A stretch of 64,000 nt of DNA from Klebsiella electrica (GTDB lineage Bacteria > Pseudomonadota > Gammaproteobacteria > Enterobacterales > Enterobacteriaceae): positions 2,666,001 through 2,730,000 of the forward strand of contig NZ_CP041247.1 in assembly GCF_006711645.1 (NCBI RefSeq), read 5' to 3'. The number at the start of each line of letters is the position of its first letter. Within the stretch, counting starts at the first letter, position 1. Below, one piece after another: positions 1 to 8,992 of the stretch. The position numbers were made by a program, and so were the translations under genes. The notes beneath the pieces are model-generated. The model searched no databases. It was given only the letters and a program-made list of their open reading frames with translations, and had not been told where the DNA came from.

Positions 1-6
1 GTAAGA

Positions 7-147
7 ATGAAATCGAACCATCAGGCACGTCATCTTCTCGGTCTGAACTATAAACTGTCCCAGCAGAAAAAAGTGGTGCTGGACGGCGATGTAGAAACGA
101 CAATTAACCACGCTCATGCCACCGGGCGTAAGCGCCGCGCGGGTTAA
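7..147 (+). CDS. rpsV: Stationary-phase ribosome-associated protein SRA
   Basis: A 46-residue basic protein (begins MKSNHQARHLLGL, ends TGRKRRAG) that matches the SRA/S22 protein, a small component of the 30S subunit that accumulates in stationary phase. Length and both ends agree with the E. coli protein of 45 residues. The ribosome binding site is mostly outside the window, but AAGA lies just before the ATG. It sits immediately upstream of maeA in the same direction, as in E. coli, and is followed by its own hairpin terminator. Being under 60 codons it is easily missed by gene finders. Confidence 0.93.
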   Translation: MKSNHQARHLLGLNYKLSQQKKVVLDGDVETTINHAHATGRKRRAG

Positions 148-168
148 TTTCTCAGCGGAGAGATGATA

Positions 169-203
169 AAAACACCGTCCTTTGGTCAGGATGGTGTTTT
201 TTT
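169..203 (+). terminator. Rho-independent terminator after rpsV
   Basis: AACACCGTCC pairs with GGATGGTGTT (one G-T wobble) around an 8-base loop and is followed by a run of T. It lies 22 bases after the rpsV stop, so maeA probably has its own promoter in the following 115 bases. Confidence 0.85.
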
Positions 204-319
204 AATTCAATTTCCCCTCTTTGATAACATCTGCTCTATACTGCTTGCGCTGCTTTCCCTGCCAGCCCGCACGCTTATCGCCGCGCACGGTCTGAAGTGA
301 ACATCAAGGAGTTAGTGCG

Positions 320-2017
320 ATGCAATTCACCCATAAGAAAAACCGTTCTCTGTATATCCCCTACGCTGGCCCCGTTCTGCTCGAATTCCCCCTTCTCAAC
401 AAAGGTAGCGCCTTCAGCATGGAAGAGCGCAGCAGCTTTAACCTGCTCGGCCTGCTGCCGGAAGTTGTTGAAACAATCGAGGAACAAGCGGAACGCGCAT
501 GGATCCAGTACCAGGGGTTTAAAACCGAGATCGACAAACACATTTACCTGCGCAACATTCAGGACACCAACGAAACCCTCTTCTATCGCCTGATTGGCAA
601 CCATCTCGATGAGATGATGCCGGTCATTTATACGCCGACCGTCGGCGCCGCCTGCGAACGCTTCTCTGAGATCTACCGCCGCTCACGCGGGGTGTTTATC
701 TCCTACCAGAACCGGCACAACCTCGACGACATCCTGCAAAACGTGCCGAACCACAACGTCAAAGTGATCGTCGTGACCGACGGGGAACGTATTCTCGGTC
801 TCGGCGATCAGGGCATCGGCGGGATGGGGATCCCTATCGGTAAACTCTCGCTGTACACCACCTGCGGCGGTATCAGCCCGGCCTACACGCTGCCTATCGT
901 GCTGGACGTGGGGACCAACAACCAGCAGTTGCTCGACGATCCGCTGTATATGGGCTGGCGCCATCCGCGTATTACCGACGATGAGTATTATCAGTTTGTC
1001 GATGACGTTATTCAGGCGATTAAGCACCGCTGGCCGGACGTTCTGCTGCAGTTCGAAGACTTCGCGCAGAAAAACGCCATGCCGTTGCTCAACCGCTATC
1101 GCAATGAGATTTGCTCCTTCAATGACGACATCCAGGGCACCGCCTCGGTGACCGTAGGTACGCTGATTGCCGCCAGCCGCGGTGCGGGCAGCCAGCTGAG
1201 CGAGCAGAAAATCGTCTTCCTCGGCGCCGGTTCCGCCGGTTGCGGGATTGCCGAGCAGATTATCGCCCAGATCCAGCGTGAAGGATTAAGCGAACAAGAA
1301 GCGCGTCAGCGCGTGTTTATGGTTGACCGCTTCGGCCTGCTGACCGACGCCATGCCGAACCTGCTGCCGTTCCAGAACAAACTGGTGCAAAAACGCGAGA
1401 ATCTGCAGCAGTGGGATACCACCAACGAAGTGCTTTCTCTGCTCGATGTGGTGCGCAACGTTAAACCGAATATTCTGATCGGCGTTTCCGGCCAGCCGGG
1501 TCTGTTCACCGAAGAGATTATTCGTGAGATGCATAAGCACTGCCCGCGGCCGATCGTCATGCCGCTGTCGAACCCGACTTCTCGCGTGGAAGCCACGCCG
1601 CAGAATATCCTCAGCTGGACCGACGGCGAAGCGCTGGTTGCCACCGGCAGCCCGTTCGCGCCGGTCACGCTGAAAGGTAAGCAGTATGTCATTGCCCAGT
1701 GCAACAACTCCTATATCTTCCCCGGTATTGGTCTTGGCGTCATCGCCTCTGGCGCATCGCGGGTCACCGACGACATGCTGATGGCGGCCAGTGAGACGCT
1801 GGCGAAGCACTCGCCGCTGGTCAACAACGGCGAGGGTCCGGTTCTGCCGGAGCTAAAAGATATCCAGACCGTATCGCGCGCAATCGCCTTTGCCGTCGGT
1901 AAAACGGCTCAGGAGCAAGGGGTGGCGGTGAAGACCTCTGCCGAAGCGCTGTTGCAGGCGATTAGCGATAACTTCTGGCTGCCGGAGTATCGCAACTATC
2001 GCCGGACCTCGATCTGA
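320..2017 (+). CDS. maeA: NAD-dependent malic enzyme
   Basis: Oxidatively decarboxylates malate to pyruvate with NAD in the cytoplasm, linking the TCA cycle to pyruvate during growth on C4 acids. The 565 residues equal the E. coli MaeA length and the sequence is near-colinear with it. Malic-enzyme landmarks are visible: VIYTPTVG (residues 102-109), [13 protein letters not shown] (160-172), the FEDF and FNDDIQGTA metal/substrate motifs around 247-275, and a Rossmann glycine motif LGAGSAGCG near 300. AGGAG lies 10 bases before the ATG. It is monocistronic, with terminators on both sides. There is no sign of damage. Confidence 0.97.
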   Translation: MQFTHKKNRSLYIPYAGPVLLEFPLLNKGSAFSMEERSSFNLLGLLPEVVETIEEQAERAWIQYQGFKTEIDKHIYLRNIQDTNETLFYRLIGNHLDEMMPVIYTPTVGAACERFSEIYRRSRGVFISYQNRHNLDDILQNVPNHNVKVIVVTDGERILGLGDQGIGGMGIPIGKLSLYTTCGGISPAYTLPIVLDVGTNNQQLLDDPLYMGWRHPRITDDEYYQFVDDVIQAIKHRWPDVLLQFEDFAQKNAMPLLNRYRNEICSFNDDIQGTASVTVGTLIAASRGAGSQLSEQKIVFLGAGSAGCGIAEQIIAQIQREGLSEQEARQRVFMVDRFGLLTDAMPNLLPFQNKLVQKRENLQQWDTTNEVLSLLDVVRNVKPNILIGVSGQPGLFTEEIIREMHKHCPRPIVMPLSNPTSRVEATPQNILSWTDGEALVATGSPFAPVTLKGKQYVIAQCNNSYIFPGIGLGVIASGASRVTDDMLMAASETLAKHSPLVNNGEGPVLPELKDIQTVSRAIAFAVGKTAQEQGVAVKTSAEALLQAISDNFWLPEYRNYRRTSI

Positions 2018-2032
2018 TTTAAGCGACTCACC

Positions 2033-2059
2033 AACGGGCCTGACAACGGCCCGTTTTTT
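2033..2059 (+). terminator. Rho-independent terminator after maeA
   Basis: AACGGGCC and GGCCCGTT form an 8-bp GC-rich stem around TGACAAC, followed by TTTTTT. It starts 15 bases after the maeA stop. Confidence 0.9.
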
Positions 2060-2158
2060 CTGTCGCCGCCCCACCATCTTTAGTCACTAGCCAAATATCC
2101 TCTTCCCGTCTAGACTGCCTTTACCCATCAACTGACTGAACTTAAAAGGAGGATCCCC

Positions 2159-2242
2159 ATGCTGTCTTGTGAAATGTTTATTTTTTCACTGACCATTGGC
2201 GATCGTGCCCACTCAAGCGTTATCGGTATCGTGCTGCGATAA
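2159..2242 (+). CDS. Short leader-like ORF upstream of the ABC-F gene (27 aa)
   Basis: Encodes MLSCEMFIFSLTIGDRAHSS plus seven more residues, ending VLR. An almost ideal Shine-Dalgarno (AAAGGAGG, 2145-2152) lies six bases before the ATG, far better than the site before the ABC-F gene 114 bases downstream. I do not recognise the peptide. Its position and strong initiation signal suggest a translated leader that could control the downstream ABC-F gene, as leader peptides do for several antibiotic-responsive ABC-F genes. That is inference, and it may equally be an independent small protein. Confidence 0.45.
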   Translation: MLSCEMFIFSLTIGDRAHSSVIGIVLR

Positions 2243-2356
2243 CTTCAGCTTGAGCGAAGACACTTAGACCAATTCCCTTCCCTCGGGCTTACCGGGTTAT
2301 CGTCAGCGATGTTTGACGAGGCGTTTTTACGCCTGTAACTCTTGAGTAAGTTCACT

Positions 2357-4069
2357 ATGAGCACATTATTTACCGCGCAGTCTCTGCATGTTGAAACGGC
2401 ATTCGGCCCGCTTTTCACCGACCTCTCCTTTACCCTGAAAAAAGGCGATCGTATCGGCCTGATCGGTCATAACGGCTGCGGCAAAAGTACACTGCTCCAG
2501 GTACTGGACGGCACGCTGACGCCCGCTACCGGTAGCGTGGCGTTGGCCCATCATTGTCTGCTGGCACGGGTTGAACAACACCTGCCGGATGCCCTGCTCC
2601 AGCAATCGCTGATCGAGGGGGTTCTGGCGCGGCTCCCCGCCAGCGGACGTGAACAACAGCGCTGGCAGGCAGAGCGTCTGCTGGCGGAAATGGGGTTCGC
2701 GACGGCGGAGTTCACGCAGCAAGCGGCAACGCTGAGCGGCGGGCAACATACCCGGCTGCTGCTGGCCAGAGCGTTAATTCTGCAGCCGGATCTCCTGCTG
2801 CTGGACGAGCCCGGCAACCATCTCGACCTGCCGACCCTGTTGTGGCTGGAAAGCTTCTTGCAAACCTGGCAGGGGAGCTTCGTGCTGGTGTCCCATGACC
2901 CCATCTTACTGGATGCTGTAACTAATAGCAGTTGGATCCTGCGCGACAGAACCCTGCACGCCTTCTCTCTTCCCTGCAGCGCGGCGCGCCTGGCGTTGGC
3001 GGAACGCGACGAAAGCGATGCCCTGCGTCATAAAGCCGAGCAGCGAGAAATCGACCGCGTCACCGCCAGCGCTAAACGGCTGGCCACCTGGGGACAGGTG
3101 TACGACAACGAAGATCTGTCGCGTAAAGCCAAACAGATGGAAAAACAGGTCGCGCGCCTGAAGGAGAGTCAAACCGAGCTGACCGCCGGTACGCCGTGGC
3201 GCCTGGCGCTCAACGGCGACGCCCTGCGGGCCGATCGTTTACTTGAGATGGAGCAACTGCCGGTCCCCCCGGCTCCGGGATTGCCCGCCCTGTTCACCGC
3301 CGGGCTGGCGCGCCTGCGCAGCGGCGACCGGGTGGCGATTATGGGGCGTAACGGCGGCGGGAAATCGTCGTTGCTGCGCCTGCTGTGGCGGCAAATGCAG
3401 CAGGCGGCGCCGGATGCCGGACTGCGTCTGCATCCGCGATTGCATCCGGGCTACTACGACCAGACGCTGCATCAGCTGGCGGATAACGCCACGCTGCTGG
3501 AAGCGCTGGAGAACTTCGAACCCGCTGGCGAACGCCGTAAGCGGGCGCTGATTTCCGCCGGTTTCGGCTGGAACCGTCACGGGCAAAAGGTCAGCACCCT
3601 CAGCGGCGGCGAACGTTCCCGGTTGCTGTTTGTCGGTCTGTCGCTGGCCAGCTATAGCCTGCTGCTGCTGGATGAGCCCACCAACCATCTGGACATGGAG
3701 GGCAAAGAGGCGCTGGCCGCCTCGCTGCGCGAGTATTCCGGCGGTCTGCTGCTGGTCAGTCATGACCGCCAGTTGATTGATAGCAGCTGTAACCGCTTCT
3801 GGCTGATTGATGATAACGGGCTCAGCGAGTGGCATACCGCCGACGAAGTCTATGCCCGCCTGCGCGAGGGGGCGCCCCAGGTCGACAGGCGTGTCGAAGC
3901 GGATACGACGGCCATCGTCGCCGACGACCATGACGCCCTGCTGGAACGGTTAATCGATCTCGAACAGCGGCTGGCGGATGATATATCGCGTAAACCTAAG
4001 CACCAGAAGCCGCACCTGCAGGCCCAGTGGCGTGACGAGATAGCGGTCATTACCGCCAGACTGAGTTAA
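2357..4069 (+). CDS. ABC-F family ATPase, not one of the four housekeeping paralogs
   Basis: A 570-residue soluble protein with two ABC ATPase domains and no membrane segments, the ABC-F layout of ribosome-associated translation factors and target-protection proteins. Domain 1: Walker A GHNGCGKST (37-45), signature LSGGQ (126-130), Walker B LLLLDEPGNHLD (a G replaces the usual T). A charged linker follows. Domain 2: Walker A GRNGGGKSS near 335, signature LSGGERSR, Walker B LLLLDEPTNHLD. The second DEPTNHLD is the ABC-F hallmark. It does not look like EttA, Uup, YheS or YbiT as I know them, so I give no symbol. The ATG at 2357 is preferred to an upstream TTG because GAGTAAG lies just before it. 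The substrate or drug link is unknown. Confidence 0.85.
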   Translation: MSTLFTAQSLHVETAFGPLFTDLSFTLKKGDRIGLIGHNGCGKSTLLQVLDGTLTPATGSVALAHHCLLARVEQHLPDALLQQSLIEGVLARLPASGREQQRWQAERLLAEMGFATAEFTQQAATLSGGQHTRLLLARALILQPDLLLLDEPGNHLDLPTLLWLESFLQTWQGSFVLVSHDPILLDAVTNSSWILRDRTLHAFSLPCSAARLALAERDESDALRHKAEQREIDRVTASAKRLATWGQVYDNEDLSRKAKQMEKQVARLKESQTELTAGTPWRLALNGDALRADRLLEMEQLPVPPAPGLPALFTAGLARLRSGDRVAIMGRNGGGKSSLLRLLWRQMQQAAPDAGLRLHPRLHPGYYDQTLHQLADNATLLEALENFEPAGERRKRALISAGFGWNRHGQKVSTLSGGERSRLLFVGLSLASYSLLLLDEPTNHLDMEGKEALAASLREYSGGLLLVSHDRQLIDSSCNRFWLIDDNGLSEWHTADEVYARLREGAPQVDRRVEADTTAIVADDHDALLERLIDLEQRLADDISRKPKHQKPHLQAQWRDEIAVITARLS

Positions 4070-4081
4070 CGGAGGCTAAAT

Positions 4082-4112
4082 CCCTGGCTAAGGTGGAGAC
4101 ACTTTAGCCGGG
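4082..4112. terminator. Hairpin between convergent genes
   Basis: CCTGGCTAAGGTG and CACTTTAGCCGGG form an imperfect stem of about 12 bp with loop GAGA, exactly between the convergent ABC-F and MarR-GNAT genes. Neither strand has a T-run, so intrinsic termination would be weak. Confidence 0.45.
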
Positions 4113-4129
4113 GTCACGGCGCACGGCGG

Positions 4130-5107
4130 TCAGGCCGAAGCAGAATCGGTCTTGTCGCGGCTGAACTGCTGTTCGGTCATCATCATCCCCCACTGATCGC
4201 CCTGCCACTGTTTATGTAGCGTAAAGCCGAATTTTTCGTACAGCGAGCGGGCAGCGTCAAGTCCGCTGAAGGTCCACAGCTGGACAGCAGCAAAAGCGCG
4301 GCGGTCGCAAAAAGCCATCGCCTCCGTCAGCAGACGTCGGCCAACGCCGCGGCCCCGACAGCTGTCGTCGAGAATAAACCAGCGTAGATGCGCCTGGTTG
4401 TTGCCCAGATCTTCGCCATCGATAGCCACAGAACCGACGATGTTACCCTCCTGCACCGCCAGCCAGATGTGATTGCACTGCGCGTTAAGTCGGGCGGAAA
4501 ATTCCGCCAGCCCGCAGGCAACCTTACCTTCGAAGAAGTGGCCGAAACCGTGGTGCCGGGCGTAATATTCGCCGTGCATCTGCGCGATACGGCCAATCAT
4601 CCCGGGTCGATATCCGCTGACAATCGTCACCTTATCAGTCGCCGCAGGCCGCTGTACTTCACGGCATTTCGCCAGCGCCTGCGCGTACGCCGTCAGCCCC
4701 AGCGCCACGTTTTGCTGTTGTCCGGCATCGAGATGCATCAGGGCATCAACCACCCGCATCGCCCCGTACTCGTTGATCCGCCTGACCGTCACGCACCCCT
4801 GTTGCGTCAGTTCGAGCCGTTTAAAGCGAGCATCTGCACCATCGGGTTTTTCCTGTAACTCGCCGGCGGCCAGCAGACGGGACACCATGCGGCTGACGCT
4901 CGATTTCTCCAGGCCCAGGATCTGCACCAGCTGCGCGGCGGTCATCGCTCCGTGTGCGGAAATTTCCAGCAGCGTATGCACGGCGGAGGGAGAATAGTCG
5001 GTGGCCGCCAGCGTGGAATTCATGAAGCCAAGCTCACGAACCATCAGACGGGAAGAGCGGCGTATTTCATTAATGAGCGATTCGTTAATCAGCGATGGAG
5101 GTGTCAT
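4130..5107 (-). CDS. MarR-type regulator fused to a GNAT acetyltransferase
   Basis: A 325-residue two-domain protein. Residues 1-140 form a MarR winged helix (TAAQLVQILGLEKSSVSR recognition region, then the wing with DARFKRLELTQQG). Residues 155-310 form a GNAT fold with the acetyl-CoA motif DDSCRGRGVGRRLL and a C-terminal YEKFGF. This bifunctional architecture is widespread, but the acetyl acceptor is generally unknown. I chose the start at 5107 (MTPPSLINES) because a more upstream start at 5146 would lie inside a palindromic operator. It is single, convergent with the ABC-F gene and divergent from the transporter operon at 5567, so it may control itself and possibly those neighbours. Confidence 0.88.
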   Translation of the reverse strand: MTPPSLINESLINEIRRSSRLMVRELGFMNSTLAATDYSPSAVHTLLEISAHGAMTAAQLVQILGLEKSSVSRMVSRLLAAGELQEKPDGADARFKRLELTQQGCVTVRRINEYGAMRVVDALMHLDAGQQQNVALGLTAYAQALAKCREVQRPAATDKVTIVSGYRPGMIGRIAQMHGEYYARHHGFGHFFEGKVACGLAEFSARLNAQCNHIWLAVQEGNIVGSVAIDGEDLGNNQAHLRWFILDDSCRGRGVGRRLLTEAMAFCDRRAFAAVQLWTFSGLDAARSLYEKFGFTLHKQWQGDQWGMMMTEQQFSRDKTDSASA

Positions 5108-5129
5108 GGCGATCGGTGCAGGCGAGTTA

Positions 5130-5150
5130 ATGGTTGTACAATACAACCAT
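5130..5150. promoter_or_regulatory. Perfect palindrome, probable operator of the MarR-GNAT regulator
   Basis: ATGGTTGTA and TACAACCAT are exact 9-bp inverted halves around CAA, centred 33 bases upstream of the chosen regulator start. A TTGTA-n-TACAA core is the usual form of MarR-family sites, so autoregulation is likely. Binding itself is inference. Confidence 0.7.
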
Positions 5151-5240
5151 CATCACCCTCACCCTGTCAATCCACGCCGCCACTGGGCTAACCGGCCCGA
5201 TGAGGATTTGCTTCCGGCCAGGCCGCTCTTTTACAGGATG

Positions 5241-5263
5241 AAAAATGGCCTGATCCGGCCATT
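5241..5263 (-). terminator. Minus-strand terminator-like hairpin
   Basis: AATGGCC and GGCCATT form a perfect 7-bp stem, and on the minus strand the stem runs into TTTTT. It lies 65 bases downstream of the stop of the minus-strand relic at 5328, so it probably once ended that gene's transcript. Confidence 0.55.
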
Positions 5264-5327
5264 GCCAGACGAAAAAATCACCGCTACCGGGCAGAGCCTG
5301 TTTTTATCTTATTGTGGATTTTTGGCT

Positions 5328-5402
5328 TTACCAGGCATCCCAGGCCTGTTTGATCTCCTGCTTCGCCGCAGCGGCATCGTTAAAGCCGTCCAGCTCCACT
5401 TT
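5328..5402 (-). pseudogene. C-terminal relic of an unidentified protein
   Basis: The minus strand reads KVELDGFNDAAAAKQEIKQA and then WDAW followed by a stop. It resembles an amphipathic C-terminal helix of a real protein. The frame closes at the next codon upstream (a TAA at 5403-5405), so only 24 codons remain. A terminator-like hairpin follows. Parent family not recognised. Confidence 0.35.
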
Positions 5403-5566
5403 TTACGCCCGTCCGGTTCATGCCGCCTCACCGGCTATCTCCCATGGGGAATATTTCCCCGCTGCGGCAAATGCCTTTTCCGCAAATGCTTAGCGCAATT
5501 CGTTGGTTCCCTTGTTTATATCTGCGCCCGATGATGGCAACACAATAGATAACAAAGGAATTCACC

Positions 5567-7189
5567 ATGCAAAACCGTTTTCGTCTGCCCGCGTTGGCAG
5601 CCCTTTTTTTATCCGGCGCTTTTTCCGTCTGGGCCGCCGATACACCGGTCAAGGGCGGGACATTAATCTATCTGGAGCAGCAGCCGCACACCAATCTCTA
5701 TCCACCGGCCGGAGGATTCTATCCCAACGGCGGCATTCTCAATCAGATAACCGATAAGCTGACCTGGCAAAACCCCAAAACGCTGGAGATCGAACCGTGG
5801 ATTGCCGAGAGCTGGACGACGAACGCCGATAAAACCGAATACACCTTTACGCTGCGTCCCGGCATCACCTTCTCCGACGGCACCCCGCTGGATGCCAACG
5901 CGGTGGCCAAAAATTTTGATACCTACGGTCTTGGCAATAAAACCCAGCGGCTGCCGGTTTCTGAGGTTATCAACAACTACGACCATAGCGAAGTCATCAA
6001 TCCGCTGACGGTGAAGTTTTACTTCAAAAAACCGTCGCCAGGCTTCCTGCAGGGCACCGCCACCATCGGCTCCGGGCTGGTCTCTCTCAGCACCTTGCAG
6101 CGTAATTTCGACGAACTCGGCGATGCGCGTAATATTATCGGCTCCGGGCCCTTTATCGTTAAAGATGAAAAACCGGGTCGCGAGCTGACGCTGGTCGCCC
6201 GCAAAGACTATCAGTGGGGGCCGAAAAACCTGGCTCAACAGGGGCCAGCCAACCTCGACGGCATTACCTTTATCGTCACCCCGGAAGACAGCGTGCGTAT
6301 CGGGGCATTACTGGCGGGTCAGGCCGATTTTATCCGCCAGGTGCAGGCCTACGATGAAAAGCAGGCGACCGACCAGGGATTCCAGGTGTATGCCGCCCCC
6401 ACCCGCGGCGTCAATGACAGTCTGAGTTTCCGCCCGGATAACCCGCTGGTTTCCGACCTGCGCGTCCGCCAGGCACTGCTGCACGCCACCAACGCCAGAC
6501 AGGTGGTCGAGACGCTGTTCTCGGCTAACTATCCACAGGCGACGTCAGTGCTGGCCCGTTCAGCGGCAGGCTACGTCAACCTCAGCGACAAGCTGACCTT
6601 CGATCAGGCCAGGGCCCGGCAGCTGCTCGATGAAGCCGGCTGGAAACCGGCCGCCGACGGGATCAGAGAGAAAGATGGCCAGCGCCTGGCGCTGACGGTT
6701 TATGAATCTCTGCCGCAGCCGCAAAACAAAGAGGTGCTCCAGCTGATTGCCCAGCAGTGGCGCCAGGTAGGGGTGGCGCTGAGCGTAAAAGCCGGCGATG
6801 CCGGTAGCCGGGTTATTGATAACCTCGATCCGCTGAAGACCCCGCTGACCGTTTCGGAAGTGGGTCGCGCCGACCCGGACGTGGTGAAAAGCATGTTCTT
6901 CCCGGCCAACCGCGATGCTCTGCTGCAACAGGGCGGATCCAGCGACAAAGTGCAGCGCTTTCGCGACGATAAGCTTAACGCTCTGCTGACCGCGATTTCC
7001 GCCGAAGTCGATGCGCAAAAACGCCTGCAGCTGACCGGCGATGCCCAGCGCTATCTGCTGGATAACGCCTACGTGATCCCGATATTTGAAGAGCCGCAGG
7101 TCTTTGCCGGTGCGCCTTGGGTGAAGGGCGTAAGCTTTGAAGCCGTCGGCCGACCGTCGTTCTACGGCAGCTGGCTGGAAAAACACTAA
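5567..7189 (+). CDS. ABC transporter solute-binding protein, family 5 (peptide/opine type)
   Basis: A 540-residue periplasmic binding protein with a signal peptide (residues 1-23, cleaved after VWA-A). The mature protein shows the SBP_bac_5 pattern: GGTLIYLEQQP start, ESWTTNADKTEYTFTLRPGI, FSDGTPLDANAV, and a C-terminal YVIPIFE. I recall it as close to the KPN_01854 binding-protein family of Klebsiella. It is the first gene of a six-gene operon in which most neighbours overlap by four bases, and it delivers an unknown ligand to the permeases that follow. The AAAGGAATTCACC before the ATG supports this start. The family also includes dipeptide, nickel and glutathione binders, so the ligand cannot be named. 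Confidence 0.9.
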   Translation: MQNRFRLPALAALFLSGAFSVWAADTPVKGGTLIYLEQQPHTNLYPPAGGFYPNGGILNQITDKLTWQNPKTLEIEPWIAESWTTNADKTEYTFTLRPGITFSDGTPLDANAVAKNFDTYGLGNKTQRLPVSEVINNYDHSEVINPLTVKFYFKKPSPGFLQGTATIGSGLVSLSTLQRNFDELGDARNIIGSGPFIVKDEKPGRELTLVARKDYQWGPKNLAQQGPANLDGITFIVTPEDSVRIGALLAGQADFIRQVQAYDEKQATDQGFQVYAAPTRGVNDSLSFRPDNPLVSDLRVRQALLHATNARQVVETLFSANYPQATSVLARSAAGYVNLSDKLTFDQARARQLLDEAGWKPAADGIREKDGQRLALTVYESLPQPQNKEVLQLIAQQWRQVGVALSVKAGDAGSRVIDNLDPLKTPLTVSEVGRADPDVVKSMFFPANRDALLQQGGSSDKVQRFRDDKLNALLTAISAEVDAQKRLQLTGDAQRYLLDNAYVIPIFEEPQVFAGAPWVKGVSFEAVGRPSFYGSWLEKH

Positions 7190-7199
7190 GGAGTCTGGG

Positions 7200-8144
7200 A
7201 TGAGCCATAACCTTCTGCGACGTCTGGGCCAGAGTTTGCTGGTGCTGTGGGCGGCCTTTACCCTCTCCTTCGTGCTGCTGCAGGTGCTGCCGGGGGATGC
7301 GGTATTGATCAAGTTTCAGAACCCGGATCTCGGTCTCAGCCCGGCGCAAATCGCCGACATGCGCATCGCCTACGGTGCCGACAGCCCGGTCTGGAAGCAA
7401 TATTTCCATACCTTAGCGGCGATGCTGCAGGGGGATTTTGGCTACTCGTTACAGGCCGGTATTGCGGTCAGTACCCTGCTGGCCAGCAACCTGCCGGACA
7501 CACTCAGTCTGGCAATCCCGGCGTTTATACTGGCTATCGCGCTGGCCTTTAGCCTGGCCTTCGCCTCCCGTCTGCCGGGGCTGCGCTGGCTGAGCAATAC
7601 CTTACAGTCTTTGCCGGTGCTGTTTATCTCGCTGCCGACCTTCTGGTTGGGGATTGCGCTGATTCAACTTTTCTCCTTCCAGTTGCGCTGGATCCCGGTG
7701 ATTAATCCTGGCCCGCTACAGGGGCTGATACTGCCGATCATCGCCGTCGCGGTGCCCATTTCCGCCCCGCTGGCGCAGATCCTGATGCGCAGCATGGACC
7801 AGGTGGCCGCCCTGCCGTTTGTCGCCGTCGCCCGCGCCAAAGGGATGAGTGAAACCGGCGTGCTGTGGCGACACGTCACCGGCAACGCCCTGCTACCGGC
7901 GTTGAATATCGCCGGGCTGCTGCTGGGGGAGCTGATCGCCGGGGCATTGATTACCGAAACCGTCTTCGGCCGCGGCGGTCTGGGTCAGTTGACCCAGCAG
8001 GCGGTCAACAACCAGGATATTGCCGTATTACAGGCGGTGGTGATGATCTCCGCCCTCGCATTTGTGTTGATTAATCTGCTGGTGGATCTGCTGATGCCGC
8101 TGTTCGATCCCCGCCTGAAAACCGTAACCGGAGGCGTGGTATGA
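7200..8144 (+). CDS. ABC transporter permease 1 (DppB type)
   Basis: A 314-residue inner-membrane protein of the DppB/OppB family, with six predicted membrane helices and the cytoplasmic EAA loop around VAVARAKGMSETGVLWRH that contacts the ATPase. I chose the ATG at 7200, preceded by TAAGGAGTCTGGG overlapping the end of the binding-protein gene, instead of upstream in-frame codons inside that gene. It overlaps the next permease by ATGA. Confidence 0.92.
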   Translation: MSHNLLRRLGQSLLVLWAAFTLSFVLLQVLPGDAVLIKFQNPDLGLSPAQIADMRIAYGADSPVWKQYFHTLAAMLQGDFGYSLQAGIAVSTLLASNLPDTLSLAIPAFILAIALAFSLAFASRLPGLRWLSNTLQSLPVLFISLPTFWLGIALIQLFSFQLRWIPVINPGPLQGLILPIIAVAVPISAPLAQILMRSMDQVAALPFVAVARAKGMSETGVLWRHVTGNALLPALNIAGLLLGELIAGALITETVFGRGGLGQLTQQAVNNQDIAVLQAVVMISALAFVLINLLVDLLMPLFDPRLKTVTGGVV

Positions 8145-8992
8145 GCCTCGTTGATTACGCTACCGCCGCCCGCCGACGGGTGCCTGGCCGTCGGCCGCTA
8201 CGTTTCCAGCCGGGGCTATGGCTCGCCTGGAGCATCATGTTCATCGCGCTGTTGATGGCGATCGCCCCGCAGCTGTTCAGCGACTATAACCCGCTTGATG
8301 GCACCTCCGGCGCGCCGCGTCTGGCGCCGCAGGCGGGCCACTGGCTGGGAACCGACCAGTTGGGTCGCGACCTGTGGACGCGGATCGTCTATGGCGCGGC
8401 GCACTCGCTTTCCGCCGCGCTGGCGGCTGTCGCTATCGGCCTGTTGGTCGGTACCGCGCTCGGTACGCTGGCCGGTGCCGTTGCCGGACGCGTCGAGTCG
8501 CTGGTGATGCGGCTGGTTGATGTCCTGCTGGCCATCCCGTCGCTGCTGCTGTCGTTAACGGTGATTATTCTGCTCGGCTTCGGCACCGTGAACGCCGCGG
8601 TGGCCGTGGGCGTCGCCGCTATTGCCAGCTTTGCCCGCCTGGCGCGCGCGGAAGTGGTCCGCGTGCGCCGCAGCGACTATGTCGAAGCGGCCTTTGGCAG
8701 CGGCGGCACCTTCTTTGCCGTGTTCTGGCGGCATATTTTACCCAACTCGCTGACCGCCGTATTGGCCTTCGCCACGCTGCAGTTTGGTCAGGCGATCCTC
8801 GCCCTCTCCACCCTGAGCTTTCTCGGCTACGGGACCCCGCCGCCGGTACCGGAGTGGGGGCTGTTGATTGCCGAAGGACGCAACTATCTCTCGACCGCCT
8901 GGTGGCTGACCACCTTCCCCGGCGTGGCGGTGGTTGCCGTGGTGCTGGCCGCCAACCGTATCAGCCGTCAATTTAGCGGAGAGCGCTCATGA
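8141..8992 (+). CDS. ABC transporter permease 2 (DppC type)
   Basis: A 283-residue DppC/OppC-type permease. A short cytoplasmic N-terminus precedes the first helix (LAWSIMFIALLMAIAP), then the conserved periplasmic HWLGTDQLGRDLWTRI signature of this family, then five further helices with the EAA loop VRVRRSDYVEAAFGSGG. It starts inside the stop of permease 1 (ATGA) and overlaps the ATPase gene by four bases, so translation is coupled. It forms the pore heterodimer with permease 1. Confidence 0.92.
   Translation: MSLVDYATAARRRVPGRRPLRFQPGLWLAWSIMFIALLMAIAPQLFSDYNPLDGTSGAPRLAPQAGHWLGTDQLGRDLWTRIVYGAAHSLSAALAAVAIGLLVGTALGTLAGAVAGRVESLVMRLVDVLLAIPSLLLSLTVIILLGFGTVNAAVAVGVAAIASFARLARAEVVRVRRSDYVEAAFGSGGTFFAVFWRHILPNSLTAVLAFATLQFGQAILALSTLSFLGYGTPPPVPEWGLLIAEGRNYLSTAWWLTTFPGVAVVAVVLAANRISRQFSGERS

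Larger units (their letters stand above)
5151..5566. other. Intergenic region with a gene relic and hairpin
   Basis: 416 bases between the MarR-GNAT gene and the transporter operon. It contains the tail of a lost minus-strand gene and that gene's probable terminator (both listed separately). The remaining left and right parts must hold the divergent promoters. I see no other intact gene. Confidence 0.6.

Noticed and set aside
4388..5534. Plus-strand ORFs opposite the MarR-GNAT gene and beyond
   Set aside because: Antisense frames without start signals; the MarR and GNAT motifs on the minus strand are decisive.
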